Source: an uncultured Bacteroidota bacterium (GTDB lineage Bacteria > Bacteroidota > Bacteroidia > Chitinophagales > Chitinophagaceae). Taken from it: a stretch of 37,323 bases of DNA. The DNA lies in assembly GCA_903904855.1 (NCBI GenBank), contig CAIVEH010000224.1, positions 1-37,323 on the forward strand, in the 5' to 3' direction. Made by a program: the position numbers and the translations under genes. Below, one piece after another: positions 8,147-16,315 of the stretch (positions are counted from its first letter, which is position 1; each line of letters opens with the position of its first letter). The notes beneath the pieces are model-generated. The model did not search any database, had not been told where the DNA came from, and saw only the letters and a program-made list of their open reading frames with translations.

Positions 8147-9724
8147 ATGAAAAAAACGAAGTTCAAGCAACTAAAGCATTGGCAATTGCATGTGAAGATG
8201 GTACTCTCATCTACAGGCATCAATGAGCAGGAACCAGAGGCAGAAAAGAGAAAACGGATAAAGGCTCTGGAAGCAGATCCGGAAAAGTGGTTTAAGTATT
8301 ATTTTCCGAAGTATGCCTTTGCTGCCCCGGCTGCGTTTCACCTGGCTGCCACGAACCGTGTACTGCAAAACAAAGAGTGGTATGAGGTGCGCCTGTGGAG
8401 CAGGGAACTTGCTAAAAGCACAAGAACAATGATGGAGGTGCTGTACCTGGTATTGGTGGGGCATATACCTGAAGAAACACAATTAATGTCGACCACTATG
8501 CAAATAAAACTACCTGTACCCGAGAGACAGAATGCGGAAGCTAAGCAAAGACTAAAGAAACGCTATGTGCTGCTGGTGAGCAACAGCGAGGATAATGCCA
8601 TAAGGCTGCTGATGCCCTACAAGGCAAACCTGGAATATAATAAGCGCATAATACAGGATTATGGCTTGCAGATGAGCCCCGGCAACTGGCAGATGGGTGA
8701 ATTTGTATCGCTGGATGGCGTGGCCTTCAGGGCGCTGGGAGCAGGGCAAAGTCCGCGCGGCACAAGGAATGAGGAGCGGAGGCCCGACATTATTTTGTTT
8801 GACGATGTGGATACTGATGCCGACTGCCTGAACCCGGAAATAATAGCCAGGAAATGGCGATGGATAGAGGAGGCAGCAATTGGTACAAGGAGTGTATCGG
8901 AACCAACGACTATCATCTTTTGCGGTAACCGTATTTCGGCTGATTGCTGCATAGAGCGGGCAATACAGATGGCCGACCATAAGGATGAAATCAACATAAG
9001 GGAAGAGGATGGCAATCCGACATGGCCGGAAAAAAACTCGAATAAGGATATAGACCGTGTACTGAAACAGAAAAGCTATGCGGCACAGCAGAAAGAATAT
9101 TTCAATAACCCAATAACAGAGGGGTCGGTGTTTGAAGCAATGGCCTACAAGCCTGCAAGGCCTCTCAATGAGTATAAGATACTGGTATGCTACACCGACC
9201 CTTCTTATAAATGCAGCAATGACTACAAGGCTACAGTGCTGGTGGGCAAATGGCGGGATGAATACCATGTGATAAAAAGCTTTGTGGCACTGACTACAAC
9301 GGCTGAGCTGATAAACTGGCACTACCAGATAATGGACCTGGTAAAGGGCTGTAACTGCTACTACCTGATAGAGGAAGTGTTTATGCAGGACGTAATAAGG
9401 AAAGAGATAGCAGATGCCGGTAAACGGACAGGCAGAAACATACCGATAAGCGGAGACACGCGTAAAAAACCGGAAAAGTTTATGCGCATAGAAAGCCTGC
9501 TGGAACCCCTTCACCGAAACGGGCAATTATACCTGAATGAAAACGAGCGGCATAACCCGCATATGAAGCGGCTGGCAGAGCAGTTTGTATCGTTTACACC
9601 AGGCAGCAGAGCGCATGATGACGGGCCGGATGCGGTAGAGGGTGCAGTGTGGAAGATTGGTGATATAATGGGAAGAGGCGGGATTATAACGTTTCCGAAA
9701 ACGGTGAGTGAGAACAGGCTGTAG
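8147..9724 (+). CDS. Phage terminase large subunit (Mu gp28-like)
   Basis: The packaging motor: an N-terminal ATPase that translocates DNA and a C-terminal RNase H-like nuclease that cuts it. The 525-residue length is normal. The ATPase shows a Walker A variant WSRELAKST near residues 84-92 and Walker B IILFDDVD near 215-222, followed by the coupling-type segment TTIIFCGNR near 254. The nuclease acidic residues are in CYTDPSYKCSNDYKA (about 349-362), YYLIEEVFMQD (about 405-415) and AHDDGPDAVEGA (about 489-500). None of these looks lost, so the protein may be active. A stretch near residues 106-136 looks like an insertion between Walker A and the next conserved strand. No capsid or portal gene directly follows, which is unusual. 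Confidence 0.85.
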   Translation: MKKTKFKQLKHWQLHVKMVLSSTGINEQEPEAEKRKRIKALEADPEKWFKYYFPKYAFAAPAAFHLAATNRVLQNKEWYEVRLWSRELAKSTRTMMEVLYLVLVGHIPEETQLMSTTMQIKLPVPERQNAEAKQRLKKRYVLLVSNSEDNAIRLLMPYKANLEYNKRIIQDYGLQMSPGNWQMGEFVSLDGVAFRALGAGQSPRGTRNEERRPDIILFDDVDTDADCLNPEIIARKWRWIEEAAIGTRSVSEPTTIIFCGNRISADCCIERAIQMADHKDEINIREEDGNPTWPEKNSNKDIDRVLKQKSYAAQQKEYFNNPITEGSVFEAMAYKPARPLNEYKILVCYTDPSYKCSNDYKATVLVGKWRDEYHVIKSFVALTTTAELINWHYQIMDLVKGCNCYYLIEEVFMQDVIRKEIADAGKRTGRNIPISGDTRKKPEKFMRIESLLEPLHRNGQLYLNENERHNPHMKRLAEQFVSFTPGSRAHDDGPDAVEGAVWKIGDIMGRGGIITFPKTVSENRL

Positions 9725-9873
9725 CTTCAGGACAAAGGATCTCTCGTAATGGCGCAAAAGCGCGGGTATATAAAAGACTGTTTTAAGGCCGCTATTGTCT
9801 GTATATACCGATTGTTGAAATTTAATAAGTTTATCCTGATAACCGAAGAATCAACTAAATTTACAATAGGCTT

Positions 9874-10464
9874 ATGAAAAGAATTTTTCTGATATTCCCA
9901 TTGTTTTTGGCATTGAATTGTTTCGGACAGAGCGAGACGAAGGAAGATTTTGTGAATGAAGTGTATAAATCTTTGGTTGGAAAAAAACACAATTATTATC
10001 TCAATGAAACGGCAAACGAAATAACTCAGGAACAGGACCATCTTAAATATTATAAAGCCGATTTGCAACAACTTATTCCAATACAGGTGATTAATGAATT
10101 ATTAGATAATACTTTTCATAGCACTTCCGATACACTTTGGGACTTTACTAAACTAGTCAATGTTATAGGATATAATAACGATTCAAGTAAGCTTTTCTCA
10201 CTTTTAAACGGACTTATTTTTTTACAGACCGGACCTGACAGCGAACAAACTAAAGCAAAACAAATTGAATTGGATCAAAGAGGTAACCAAATCGAGGGAC
10301 TTTATACCTTTTCACAACCAGTTTTCGATCATACACATCAATACGCTTTAATGTCTTTGGGCTTAAATTGCGAAATGTTATGTGGTAATGGATATGTTTA
10401 ACTTTTCAAAAAGATTAAAGGAAAATGGGTAAAAATAGGAAGTACAGATTGCTGGATAAGTTAA
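9874..10464 (+). pseudogene. Secreted protein gene broken by an in-frame TAA
   Basis: The frame begins with a signal peptide, MKRIFLIFPLFLALNCFGQ, and runs 175 codons to a TAA at 10399-10401. The same frame then continues as LFKKIKGKWVKIGSTDCWIS to a second TAA at 10462-10464. That tail reads like the natural end of a protein, with no frame change, so a single nonsense mutation has probably removed about 21 residues. I do not recognise the family; the body is hydrophilic and likely periplasmic or lipoprotein-like. TAAATTTA at 9856-9863 is one base off the -7 box. A functional shortened protein is possible. Confidence 0.65.
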
Positions 10465-10522
10465 CCTAATACAATCAGAATTTTCCAGAACTTTGCTCAT
10501 CTGTTTAAAATTGAAACAACTC

Positions 10523-11080
10523 ATGAAAAACAAAATCTTATTTCTTATTGTTGGCTTGTTTATTAGCTTAACCTCATTTGCCCAGCCGGAGAAAATGACG
10601 CGTGAGGAAAAGGATGCGAAGAATGCTGAACGGCAGGCAAGGGTGAACAGCAAGAATGATTATGCCAACTTCAAGAAACAGCTACTGGCACTGAAGCAAT
10701 ATGAGACGGAAAGACAGAAAATACCCCTGCTGCGCAAGACCAGCAAGATGCCGGTGAAGGTGGTGGTAGTGGTTGACTCGACAGATAATGATGCGGAAAG
10801 CAAAACATTGATTGGCTACATATGCCAGGTTGTGGGAGATAACGCTACCAATATGTATGAGATAACCTACGACCGGAGCCAGAAAACAATAGTGACTGTA
10901 AAGCACACCCAGGAAGCTATAGATGCCGATAAAGAACTACAGGAAGATATGCCTGAAAAAGTAACGCCCGGGAAGCGAGAACCCAGGAAAATTATAAAGC
11001 CAAAGAGCAAGCACGACGATGATGATAATGAACCAGAAGACAAGCCTGTAAAGGGCAGGCACAAAGACGATGATGATTGA
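10523..11080 (+). CDS. Secreted protein with Asp-rich tail, unknown function
   Basis: A 185-residue protein with a clear signal peptide (MKNKILFLIVGLFISLTSFA, cut before QPE). The mature N-terminus is a charged helix rich in Lys and Glu, a short beta-like core VKVVVVVDSTDND lies near residue 83, and the C-terminal 45 residues alternate Lys/Arg/Pro with aspartate runs (KHDDDDNEPEDK, HKDDDD). The tail could bind cations or wall material, but that is inference. The start at 10523 was chosen because it gives the signal peptide. It is not a known phage protein and lies between two phage-like genes. Confidence 0.6.
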   Translation: MKNKILFLIVGLFISLTSFAQPEKMTREEKDAKNAERQARVNSKNDYANFKKQLLALKQYETERQKIPLLRKTSKMPVKVVVVVDSTDNDAESKTLIGYICQVVGDNATNMYEITYDRSQKTIVTVKHTQEAIDADKELQEDMPEKVTPGKREPRKIIKPKSKHDDDDNEPEDKPVKGRHKDDDD

Positions 11081-11308
11081 GGACGTTAGTCTTAAGTATT
11101 TAGTCTAAAGTCTAAAGTTCGGATAATGGTATATCATGCTATCGGTCGCATATGCACTGCATTTGGGAAATGCAATCGTTGTATAAATAATGCCAAGTAA
11201 AGATTTGACAACTTTTAGAAAGTTCTAATCTAACCATCGCACCTAAATTCCTAAACCTAGATCCCATTTTCCAAACCCCCAACCCCAAATTCCCAATCCC
11301 ATATAAAC
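11081..11308. repeat. Gap with C-rich low-complexity leader
   Basis: Bases about 11225-11302 are almost devoid of G and consist of reiterated short words such as CCTAAATTCC, CCAAACCCCC and AAATTCCCAATCCC. A similar but shorter tract precedes the gp37-like gene, and the opposite-strand version occurs near 29483-29515. It looks like dispersed filler rather than a regulatory site. Confidence 0.4.
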
Positions 11309-11743
11309 ATGCCTATCATTACATCAGCAGATCTCAGTACCAATATTTACAGCGAGATCATAACAGAGATTACCCGAACAGACAACAGTATTACAGACAG
11401 GGCAGTGAATGCTGCTATACTGGAGGCGAAAATGTACCTGAGCCGATTTGATCTGGTACAGTTGTTCGGTACAGATACTACAGCTCCTGCTGTGCAGGAT
11501 GAATACCTGAAGACACTTGTGAAAGACCTTGCCTGCTGGCATCTGATAAGGTTGTCGAATACCAATGTGGATTATACAACATACCGCACTGCTTACCAGG
11601 ATGCCCTGACAGCCTTGAAGAATATACAGAGCGGCGGCTTGCAACCACAGGGCTGGCCTTACCAGGATACACATGCCGAAACTGCACCACCGGGCGATGC
11701 TATCAGCTGGCAGAGCAACCCCAAAAGACAAAATTATTATTAG
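11309..11743 (+). CDS. Mu gp36-like protein (DUF1320 family)
   Basis: A head-tail connector-type protein of Mu-like phages. The 144-residue protein starts PIITSADLSTNIYSEIITEI and continues with AVNAAILEAKMYLSRFD near residue 35, an FGTD near 50, LVKDLACWHLIRL near 70 and YQDALTALKNIQSGG near 94; this succession is the family's pattern and its length is right. In Mu it follows the capsid gene; here it precedes the portal gene and no capsid gene is present. A secreted protein gene lies upstream and a minus-strand membrane protein downstream. Confidence 0.75.
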   Translation: MPIITSADLSTNIYSEIITEITRTDNSITDRAVNAAILEAKMYLSRFDLVQLFGTDTTAPAVQDEYLKTLVKDLACWHLIRLSNTNVDYTTYRTAYQDALTALKNIQSGGLQPQGWPYQDTHAETAPPGDAISWQSNPKRQNYY

Positions 11744-11977
11744 ACTTCTTATTATTTCATTCTTACCCGGATGGTCATTTGCATATTTGCACTTTGCCAC
11801 ATCTGCATATTATTATCATGTATTTTTCCTATTTCGAAAAAGACTGGGGTGAATTGTATTTCCAGGCGCTTTATTATCCGTTTAATGTTGTTTTCAGTGA
11901 GAAAATCCCTGAATTATTCGTTGTATCGCTGAACTGAAGTAATTAAGTAGTTGCAGTATCAAGGTTTAACTAAAGGG

Positions 11978-12340
11978 TTATACAAACAACCTGTCGGCAT
12001 ATCGGATATAGATAAGAAGACAAAAACATGCTATGGAATAAATGGCAACAGTAAGTATGGAATAAGGTTTGTTTTTGTCTTTTGTAAGGTTTTGCAGGGG
12101 TAGCATCAGCCAGAAATTAAATCCGGCGATCAACAAAAAAACACCATAACCATAAGGCGGCCTGAACAACCTGGCAATAATACCCAAAATGGGTACCTCA
12201 TCGGTCAATAAAAAGCACAAGCCATAAATAGTAACCAGGTAAAGAAAAGAAATGTATAAGACAGCGAATGGAAGAGAGATAAGTTTACTATTAGTTAGCT
12301 TATAAATTACCTTAAACAGATCAGCAATCATCCTTCGCAT
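11978..12340 (-). CDS. Small membrane protein, unknown function
   Basis: A 120-residue protein on the strand opposite to the phage-like genes. Three hydrophobic helices are visible: about residues 20-45, 57-78 and 92-112, separated by short loops (LTDEVP, NLTKDKNKP). I do not recognise a family. It sits alone between the gp36-like and portal genes and interrupts the phage order. A holin is conceivable from size and helices but nothing specific supports it. Confidence 0.5.
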   Translation of the reverse strand: MRRMIADLFKVIYKLTNSKLISLPFAVLYISFLYLVTIYGLCFLLTDEVPILGIIARLFRPPYGYGVFLLIAGFNFWLMLPLQNLTKDKNKPYSILTVAIYSIACFCLLIYIRYADRLFV

Positions 12341-12443
12341 CGATAGTCAATTTAATTTCGTTGGCCACCGCAAGATAATAGAATTTGAGTACAATTTTTG
12401 TTAGAAAACTGTAAATAGTTAACATTTTTAAGATAGTTCAAAT

Positions 12444-13562
12444 ATGGTAATATCGCACAAATCCTTAAATAACGGAAAAGAGATCATTATAAATGAACTC
12501 AACATCCGATCTGTAGACAGAAGCCGGAAAGATATAGCCACATGGCGCGGCGCATTGATGAGCGCTGAATCGGTATATTATCCCAACAGGTGCCGGCTTT
12601 ATGATCTTTACGAAGATGTGGTACTTGACGGGCACCTGTCGGGGGTAATTGCCAAGCGGATAGATGCAGTGCTGAATAAAGAACTGAGTTTTGAAGTGGA
12701 CGGCGTAAAGGTTCATGAGATGGATGAACTGATACAAACCCTGAATTTCCGCGAAATTATGCGCACGATTATGGAAACACAGTTATGGGGTGTGTCGGGA
12801 ATAGAGTTTATTCCGGGTAAGGAGTTGGCCTTTGAGCTGATACCAAGGAAACACATCAAGCCGGAACCGGGTATTATAGCTTTTGAACAAACAGGGAATG
12901 AGGGCATTCCTTACAGTAACCTGGAGAACGTATGGGTGATGGGTGAAACCAGGGATCTGGGCCTGCTGCTGAAATGTGCGCCTTACAGCCTGTATAAAAG
13001 GGGCGGATTATCGGACTGGGCGCAATATATAGAACTGTTTGGCCAGCCTGTGCGCATCATTAAATACGATTCGTATGATGAGCAGACAAAAGCAGAGCTA
13101 AAGAAAATACTGGATGAAAGCGGCAGCTCGCTTTCGGTCATGATTCCACGCCAGGCTGACTTTGAGATAAAAGACGGCAAGCAGACCAATTGCGATGGCA
13201 ACCTGCAATTGTCATTTATCAAGGCGCTGAACGATGAAATGTCGATAACCATACTGGGGAATACTGAAACTACTACCAGCAGCGAATCATCGGGATATGC
13301 ACAGAGCAGGGTGCACTTGGACCAGCAATACGAGATAACAAAAAGCGACCTGATTTATTCTGCCGCCATGCTCAACTGCCCAAAGTTCAAAGGCATTTTG
13401 CAGGGTTATGGATACCCGGTAGAGAGGGGCAGGTTTGTGTTTTCGAAAGACCTTGATGTGGATTATCTGCAAACACGGGTAGCGATAGATAAGGAGGTAG
13501 CTCAAATGGTGCCGGTGCCTGCAAGCTACTGGTATGATACTTATGGAATACCTGCAATGTAA
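12444..13562 (+). CDS. DUF935 phage portal protein (Mu gp29-like), short C-terminus
   Basis: The portal forms the ring through which DNA enters the head. The N-terminus has DIATWRGALMSAESVYYPNR then RLYDLYEDVVLDGHLSGVIA and KRIDAVLNKELSFEVDG, which is characteristic of Bacteroidota DUF935 proteins. RHIKPEPG (about 131), GLLLKCAPYSLYKRGG (about 173) and a GNTETTTSSESSGYAQSRVH segment near 272 follow. It ends in VPVPASYWYDTYGIPAM at residue 372; from memory, relatives carry on for tens of residues after this motif, so the C-terminus is probably clipped. No MuF head protein gene follows. Confidence 0.8.
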   Translation: MVISHKSLNNGKEIIINELNIRSVDRSRKDIATWRGALMSAESVYYPNRCRLYDLYEDVVLDGHLSGVIAKRIDAVLNKELSFEVDGVKVHEMDELIQTLNFREIMRTIMETQLWGVSGIEFIPGKELAFELIPRKHIKPEPGIIAFEQTGNEGIPYSNLENVWVMGETRDLGLLLKCAPYSLYKRGGLSDWAQYIELFGQPVRIIKYDSYDEQTKAELKKILDESGSSLSVMIPRQADFEIKDGKQTNCDGNLQLSFIKALNDEMSITILGNTETTTSSESSGYAQSRVHLDQQYEITKSDLIYSAAMLNCPKFKGILQGYGYPVERGRFVFSKDLDVDYLQTRVAIDKEVAQMVPVPASYWYDTYGIPAM

Positions 13563-13644
13563 AACTTTAGCATTTACCCAACCTTTCCATAATAAAACAT
13601 TGTCTTTTAACGTTAAGAATGTAGCTCTAATTAATCTATACAAT

Positions 13645-14280
13645 ATGAAATCAACTTTTTTTTCTATCCTACTTTCAGTTCTGGCTGCAATTTCGGTGGC
13701 CCAGACTTTTGAGTTCGGAATAAACGGAGGAATAACCCGATATACCGTTCATAATTTTTATGCAGGGACAGAATTTGAAAATGCTACCCATTTTCAAACT
13801 TCGGTTAATTCAGTTCCGATATCCGCAAGTGTAATGTATAATTACAAAAAATTCCAATTCGGCATGGCGGTTGAAAGAAATACTATAACCTACAAGAGCA
13901 TGACTGAGCCTGATTTCGGAGGAATATTCGATCCGGTTTCATTTCAATATACAGTTCATCAGACCCCGGTAAAGCTGGTAGTAAACAGGGTAGTGCATAT
14001 GAAAAAACTGTCGGGCTATGTAGGTTTATCGGGGCTTTATAGTTTTACAAAAACGCAAAGTAAAATAATTTACCCTCCATCCTGGGGCTCAGAGAATACT
14101 CAGAACAATGCGGGAAACGGTATTGGTTTTGCAGCACAAGCCGGCGCTAACTATTTTATTACCAAGCATATAGGTTTCAATGCAGAGGTATCAGGAAGAT
14201 ATAATACTTTTCCAACGGGGGCGCTGGATAAAAATATTATTTCTGTTCCGGTAACCATTGGATTCAGGTATAAATTATAA
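13645..14280 (+). CDS. Outer-membrane beta-barrel protein, paralogue 1
   Basis: A 211-residue secreted protein. The signal peptide MKSTFFSILLSVLAAISVAQ is followed by alternating strands with aromatic residues, FEFGINGGITRY at the mature start, VMYNYKKFQFGMAVER, VGLSGLYSF, AAQAGANYFITKHIGFNAEV, and a final strand VTIGFRYKL with the basic C-terminal end seen in porin-like eight-stranded barrels. The start at 13645 gives a clean signal peptide. Two diverged copies follow directly. I infer an outer-membrane location, with unknown function. Confidence 0.65.
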   Translation: MKSTFFSILLSVLAAISVAQTFEFGINGGITRYTVHNFYAGTEFENATHFQTSVNSVPISASVMYNYKKFQFGMAVERNTITYKSMTEPDFGGIFDPVSFQYTVHQTPVKLVVNRVVHMKKLSGYVGLSGLYSFTKTQSKIIYPPSWGSENTQNNAGNGIGFAAQAGANYFITKHIGFNAEVSGRYNTFPTGALDKNIISVPVTIGFRYKL

Positions 14281-14297
14281 TGCTTCAAAAAAACTTT

Positions 14298-14972
14298 ATG
14301 AAAAAAACAATTATTGCAATTTTAGTTTGTGCAGCTGCAACTGCCAATGCTCAGAAATTTGAAATAGGATTTAATGGTGGTATTGGAATGAATACAAACC
14401 TGAAAAGTGCCTGGCACAAATATTCTGTGCCGTCTGAATATCAACCCTTTCCATTCTTGCCTGTCTTATCGGTGAAAGGAATATATAATCATAAACTCTG
14501 GCAGTATGGTTTATCGTTAGAATACAGACGGGTAGCCTATCTGCAAAAGGATTTTAAAGCGGTGGATCTTTATCCGCAACCAACGTTACTGCCAGGAACA
14601 TGTTATGAATACTTTGGACCTTATAGATATATAGCTATCGGCAGTACACCGGTTATTCCGGTAAAAATATTTGTGAACAGGAAGATTAAATTGCACCGGT
14701 TTGAAACTTATGCAGGCCTATCGGCAGGATATCTCTTTATTGAAAATAGTCATAGAAAATTCCACATTAACTTGGAATCAATGACTCCCAACAATAATGG
14801 CTATAATGCGCTTTCAGTAGGAGTACAGGCAGGAACTACTTATTTCCTCACAAAACGGTTAGGGCTTAATGCAGAAATGACTGGAGACTATTTGCGGTTT
14901 CACAGTTTAAACTATATTCCTGTGCAGATGTTTAGTTTCCCGCTTTCAGCAGGTATATGTTATAAACTGTAA
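14298..14972 (+). CDS. Outer-membrane beta-barrel protein, paralogue 2
   Basis: A 224-residue paralogue of its upstream neighbour, 17 bases after that gene's stop. The signal peptide MKKTIIAILVCAAATANAQ precedes FEIGFNGGIGMNT, and the barrel pattern repeats: IYNHKLWQYGLSLEYRRV, YAGLSAGYLF, GVQAGTTYFLTKRLGLNAEM and the terminal FPLSAGICYKL. The first 20 codons and the FEIG segment are nearly identical at DNA level to the next copy, so the last duplication is fairly recent or the signal region has been converted. An in-frame ATG at 14280 would add six residues and was rejected. Confidence 0.65.
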   Translation: MKKTIIAILVCAAATANAQKFEIGFNGGIGMNTNLKSAWHKYSVPSEYQPFPFLPVLSVKGIYNHKLWQYGLSLEYRRVAYLQKDFKAVDLYPQPTLLPGTCYEYFGPYRYIAIGSTPVIPVKIFVNRKIKLHRFETYAGLSAGYLFIENSHRKFHINLESMTPNNNGYNALSVGVQAGTTYFLTKRLGLNAEMTGDYLRFHSLNYIPVQMFSFPLSAGICYKL

Positions 14973-14988
14973 TTCTTAAAATAAACTT

Positions 14989-15651
14989 ATGAAAAAGACA
15001 ATTATTGCAATTTTAGTTTGTGCGGCTGCATCTGCTAATGCACAGAAATTTGAAATAGGGCTAAATGGCGGATTGGGACTGAATACTGTTCCGATGTCTG
15101 TTCCCTCTTATGGCTGGAACTAAGACCGGAAGGTTAGTCCAGCCTCTGCCGTAGGCTTGTTCAAGGTGGCATATAACCATAATAGTTGGCGTTTCGGGTT
15201 AGAAGCCGACATTATGAACCTGTCGTATAAATACAGGGGGAATGGTTTCTATGTGCTAAATGGATATTCGGTAGAATCCTTTTACGAGTATAGAACGGCT
15301 AAACTGGGTTATCCGGCAATACCCTTAAAGTTGTTTGCAGATTATAAAGTAAGCTTGAAGCATGAAGAAATATATGGAGGCTTTTCGGCAGGATACGTTA
15401 TGAAGTCACAAAACATAAATCTGAGTAATGCCGAATTATTGCAATATATTTCATCAATTTATGGCAATGGGTACACTATTGGGATTCAGCTTGGTGGAAC
15501 CTATTTTCTGAACCAGAGAATCGGCCTGAATGCCGAGCTGCAAGGTAATTATATGTCTTTTCTGAATGGTTCTAACCGTTTATTTGAGTTTCCGGCCACT
15601 TTAGGTATCAGATATCGTATCGGTAAAATTGTTCATAAAATTACACCATAA
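14989..15651 (+). pseudogene. Outer-membrane beta-barrel paralogue 3, broken by TAA
   Basis: The frame starts at ATG 14989 with a signal peptide almost identical to paralogue 2 and runs 44 codons (ending VPSYGWN) to a TAA at 15121-15123. The same frame then reads on without a shift through DRKVSPASAVGLFKVAYNHN and all the barrel strands to the TAA at 15649-15651, with LGGTYFLNQRIGLNAEL and a final FPATLGIRYRI. One nonsense codon separates an intact signal region from an intact barrel. A start inside the second half (TTG 15157) would lack a signal peptide, so the gene is most likely dead or a rescued variant. Confidence 0.75.
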
Positions 15652-15703
15652 TGAATACCACAAAATCATGATTGCCAATTTCTAATTTTCTAATCCCTAT
15701 CAA

Positions 15704-16210
15704 ATGAATTCTCCTTTCGCAAATGTTTTCCTTGCGCTGCAAGCGTATATTCAGGCTAATGTGCCGGCAATAAAATATATAGACCAGGATCTGGGTCAGC
15801 TGAAGAGTGGCACAAGGCCGCCTGTGTCGTGGCCATGTGTACTGATTGATTTTGAAGACTTCTGTTTTGAAAACATGAGCAGTAATGTGCAGACAGCAAG
15901 CGGAGTGGTTGTATTGCGTCTTGGTTTTGCACCTCACAGCAACAGTTCTCAAGCTACGCCAACTCCCTACCTGCAGCAGGCAATCAGTTATTACGACCTG
16001 GAATGGGCTTTGCATAAAGCTATTCAGGGCTGGGCGCCAGGGGCTGATTACGGGCATCTGGTGCGTATCAGCGCTACAACACAAAAACGCAGTGATAGTT
16101 ACCGCGTGCGTGAACTAAGATACTCACTGGCTTTTGAGGATTACAGTACCAAGCCTGTGCAGGACTTTGTGACTCCGAATTTGGCGATAATGGAACATAT
16201 ATTACCATAA
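15704..16210 (+). CDS. Mu gp37-like phage protein (DUF1834-type), tentative
   Basis: A 168-residue protein that I place with the small Mu-like gp37/tail-completion proteins. It has SPFANVFLALQAYIQANVP at the start, a core RPPVSWPCVLIDFEDFCFEN with the strand pattern of tail-terminator folds, VVVLRLGFAP near residue 66 and YSLAFEDYSTKP near the end. In Mu and its relatives this gene directly follows gp36; here it lies 4 kb downstream of it. Its own leader has a pyrimidine-rich tract (about 15671-15698). The call relies on overall look and context. Confidence 0.55.
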   Translation: MNSPFANVFLALQAYIQANVPAIKYIDQDLGQLKSGTRPPVSWPCVLIDFEDFCFENMSSNVQTASGVVVLRLGFAPHSNSSQATPTPYLQQAISYYDLEWALHKAIQGWAPGADYGHLVRISATTQKRSDSYRVRELRYSLAFEDYSTKPVQDFVTPNLAIMEHILP

Positions 16211-16261
16211 GCATCTTGTATCAGTAAGCAATTAATTCAGCCCAATAGATATAATTATGAT

Positions 16262-16315
16262 CAGAGTATACACTCTGCTAAATGGAGGACGCCCCTTTAG
16301 GGGGATGGGGTTTTT
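16262..16315 (+). terminator. Hairpin and G/C-rich, T-tailed end after the gp37-like gene
   Basis: A 6-bp inverted repeat CAGAGT/ACTCTG lies at 16262-16277. It is followed by CCCCTTTAGGGGG and a GGGG-TTTTT run ending at 16315. This lies 52-105 bases after the gp37-like stop and could terminate transcription between two convergent genes. The stems are short. Confidence 0.35.

Noticed and set aside
8552..9526. 324-codon minus-strand open frame opposite the terminase
   Set aside because: Cys/His/Tyr/Phe-rich shadow of the terminase coding strand with no domain pattern.
9874..15651. Alternative genetic code or general stop-codon readthrough
   Set aside because: TAA and TGA end many intact genes here, so isolated nonsense mutations explain the three broken genes better.
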